From positions 1-7,244 of the forward strand of contig WGBJ01000044.1 of the NCBI GenBank assembly GCA_015494385.1: a stretch of 7,244 nt of DNA, in the 5' to 3' direction. Below the pieces are notes generated by a model that was given only the letters and a program-made list of their open reading frames with translations, ran no database searches and had not been told where the DNA came from. A program made the position numbers and the translations under genes. Each line of letters opens with the position of its first letter. The stretch's first letter is position 1. This document shows, in pieces, positions 6,292 to 7,244 of the stretch. This DNA comes from Marinosulfonomonas sp. Lineage in GTDB: Bacteria; Pseudomonadota; Alphaproteobacteria; Rhodobacterales; Rhodobacteraceae.

Positions 6292-6927
6292 ATGCTTCTT
6301 CCCGCCGCCCTTTTCGCCCTTGGTGTTGCCTTGGCTGTCTTTTACCTGCCGCACACGGGGGGGCGTATTTGCTGGGCGCGCAGTATCCGCAAAACCCTGC
6401 CTGTCGCGCTGTTTGCGCTGGCGGCGTATGTCCAAGGTGCCCCTGTGTTGCTGGTTGCCAGTCTGGCGTTAAGTGCGCTGGGTGATCTGGCCCTGTCGCG
6501 GCCCGGTGAAAAGGCGTTTCTGGCGGGGATGGTGGCGTTTGCCAGCGCCCATATCGCCTATATCGTGCTGATGGCCACGCTGGGCAGTGGTCCGCAACTG
6601 GCGCAATGGCCGCTGATCCTGCTGATGGTGGCGCTGGGGATTTCCACCGAATTCTGGCTGCGCCCGCATACCGGCGCGTTGAAATGGCCCGTGCGCGGCT
6701 ATGTGGTGATCATCCTTGGCATGGGCCTGATGGCGCTGGGCCTGCCTGAGGCGCGCAATGTCGCCCTGTGGGGGGCAATGCTGTTTGTGCTGTCTGATCT
6801 GGTGTTGTCGGTCGAAACCTTTGTGCTGGCGCCGGATGACCCGCGCCGCAAATGGGCGGGCAAGGTAGTGTGGGTCACCTATATCGCCGCCCAGATTGGC
6901 CTGTTTTGGGGGCTGGGAACGGTATAG
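6292..6927 (+). CDS. YhhN/TMEM86-family integral membrane protein (lysoplasmalogenase-like)
   Basis: A 211-residue, very hydrophobic inner-membrane protein with about seven to eight predicted helices (around 2-19, 34-48, 50-67, 75-96, 104-120, 134-150, 157-178 and 190-208). The conserved acidic motifs of the family are present: SALGDLALS (Asp65) in the third helix and GAMLFVLSDLVLS (Asp169) in the seventh. The mammalian relative TMEM86B is a lysoplasmalogenase that cleaves vinyl-ether lysolipids. The bacterial role is not settled, so lipid hydrolysis is an inference from the family. The start is the ATG at 6292, which begins the first helix and has an AGG about 8 nt upstream; in-frame upstream codons from 6217 add polar sequence without a ribosome site. 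ftsY follows 72 bp downstream on the same strand. Confidence 0.88.
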   Translation: MLLPAALFALGVALAVFYLPHTGGRICWARSIRKTLPVALFALAAYVQGAPVLLVASLALSALGDLALSRPGEKAFLAGMVAFASAHIAYIVLMATLGSGPQLAQWPLILLMVALGISTEFWLRPHTGALKWPVRGYVVIILGMGLMALGLPEARNVALWGAMLFVLSDLVLSVETFVLAPDDPRRKWAGKVVWVTYIAAQIGLFWGLGTV

Positions 6928-6999
6928 TTTTAACGCTTGCCCCTTCCATCCGCTGCGAAGGTGCAATAGTTGGGTAAGGAACACAAAGGGTCCGGCACG

Positions 7000-7244
<245 letters not shown>

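Overview
The window is a GC-rich, densely coded chromosomal segment from an alphaproteobacterium. It is most likely a member of the Rhodobacterales (Roseobacter group): the ferredoxin is very close to the FdVI type known from Rhodobacter, and the remaining genes have the codon bias and family make-up usual for that order. Nothing indicates a plasmid, prophage or large mobile island. Most of the window is housekeeping.

Layout: (1) 1-648, minus strand: a PG-binding lipoprotein gene followed downstream by the 5' end of an MsbA-like ABC exporter gene cut by the window edge. (2) 806-1950, plus strand: an adrenodoxin-type [2Fe-2S] ferredoxin (fdxE-like), then, 2 bp later, a small exported protein with two DLDGDG (FG-GAP/VCBS-like) repeats. 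(3) 1951-2186: a convergent intergenic region holding a 145-bp structured element with imperfect inverted arms, each arm being an outward-facing terminator-like hairpin, and a palindromic core. (4) 2187-3449 minus purD, divergent from 3520-5004 plus xseA, with a 70-bp shared promoter region. (5) 5011-5706 minus: a UPF0173-type metallo-beta-lactamase-fold hydrolase, convergent with xseA with only 6 bp between them. Upstream on the same strand is a small exported four-cysteine protein (5781-6182). (6) 6292-6927 plus: a YhhN/TMEM86-family membrane protein. (7) 7000 to the window end, plus: the N-terminus of FtsY, with a perfect 13-copy CCAGAG repeat encoding (Pro-Glu)13.

The genes serve separate core functions: purine synthesis (purD), DNA repair (xseA), electron transfer or Fe-S metabolism (ferredoxin), membrane protein targeting (ftsY) and the cell envelope (lipoprotein, ABC exporter). 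They do not form one pathway. No defence, secretion or biosynthetic system is visible. The two signals most worth following are the 145-bp intergenic element at 2009-2153 and the homogeneous hexanucleotide repeat in ftsY.
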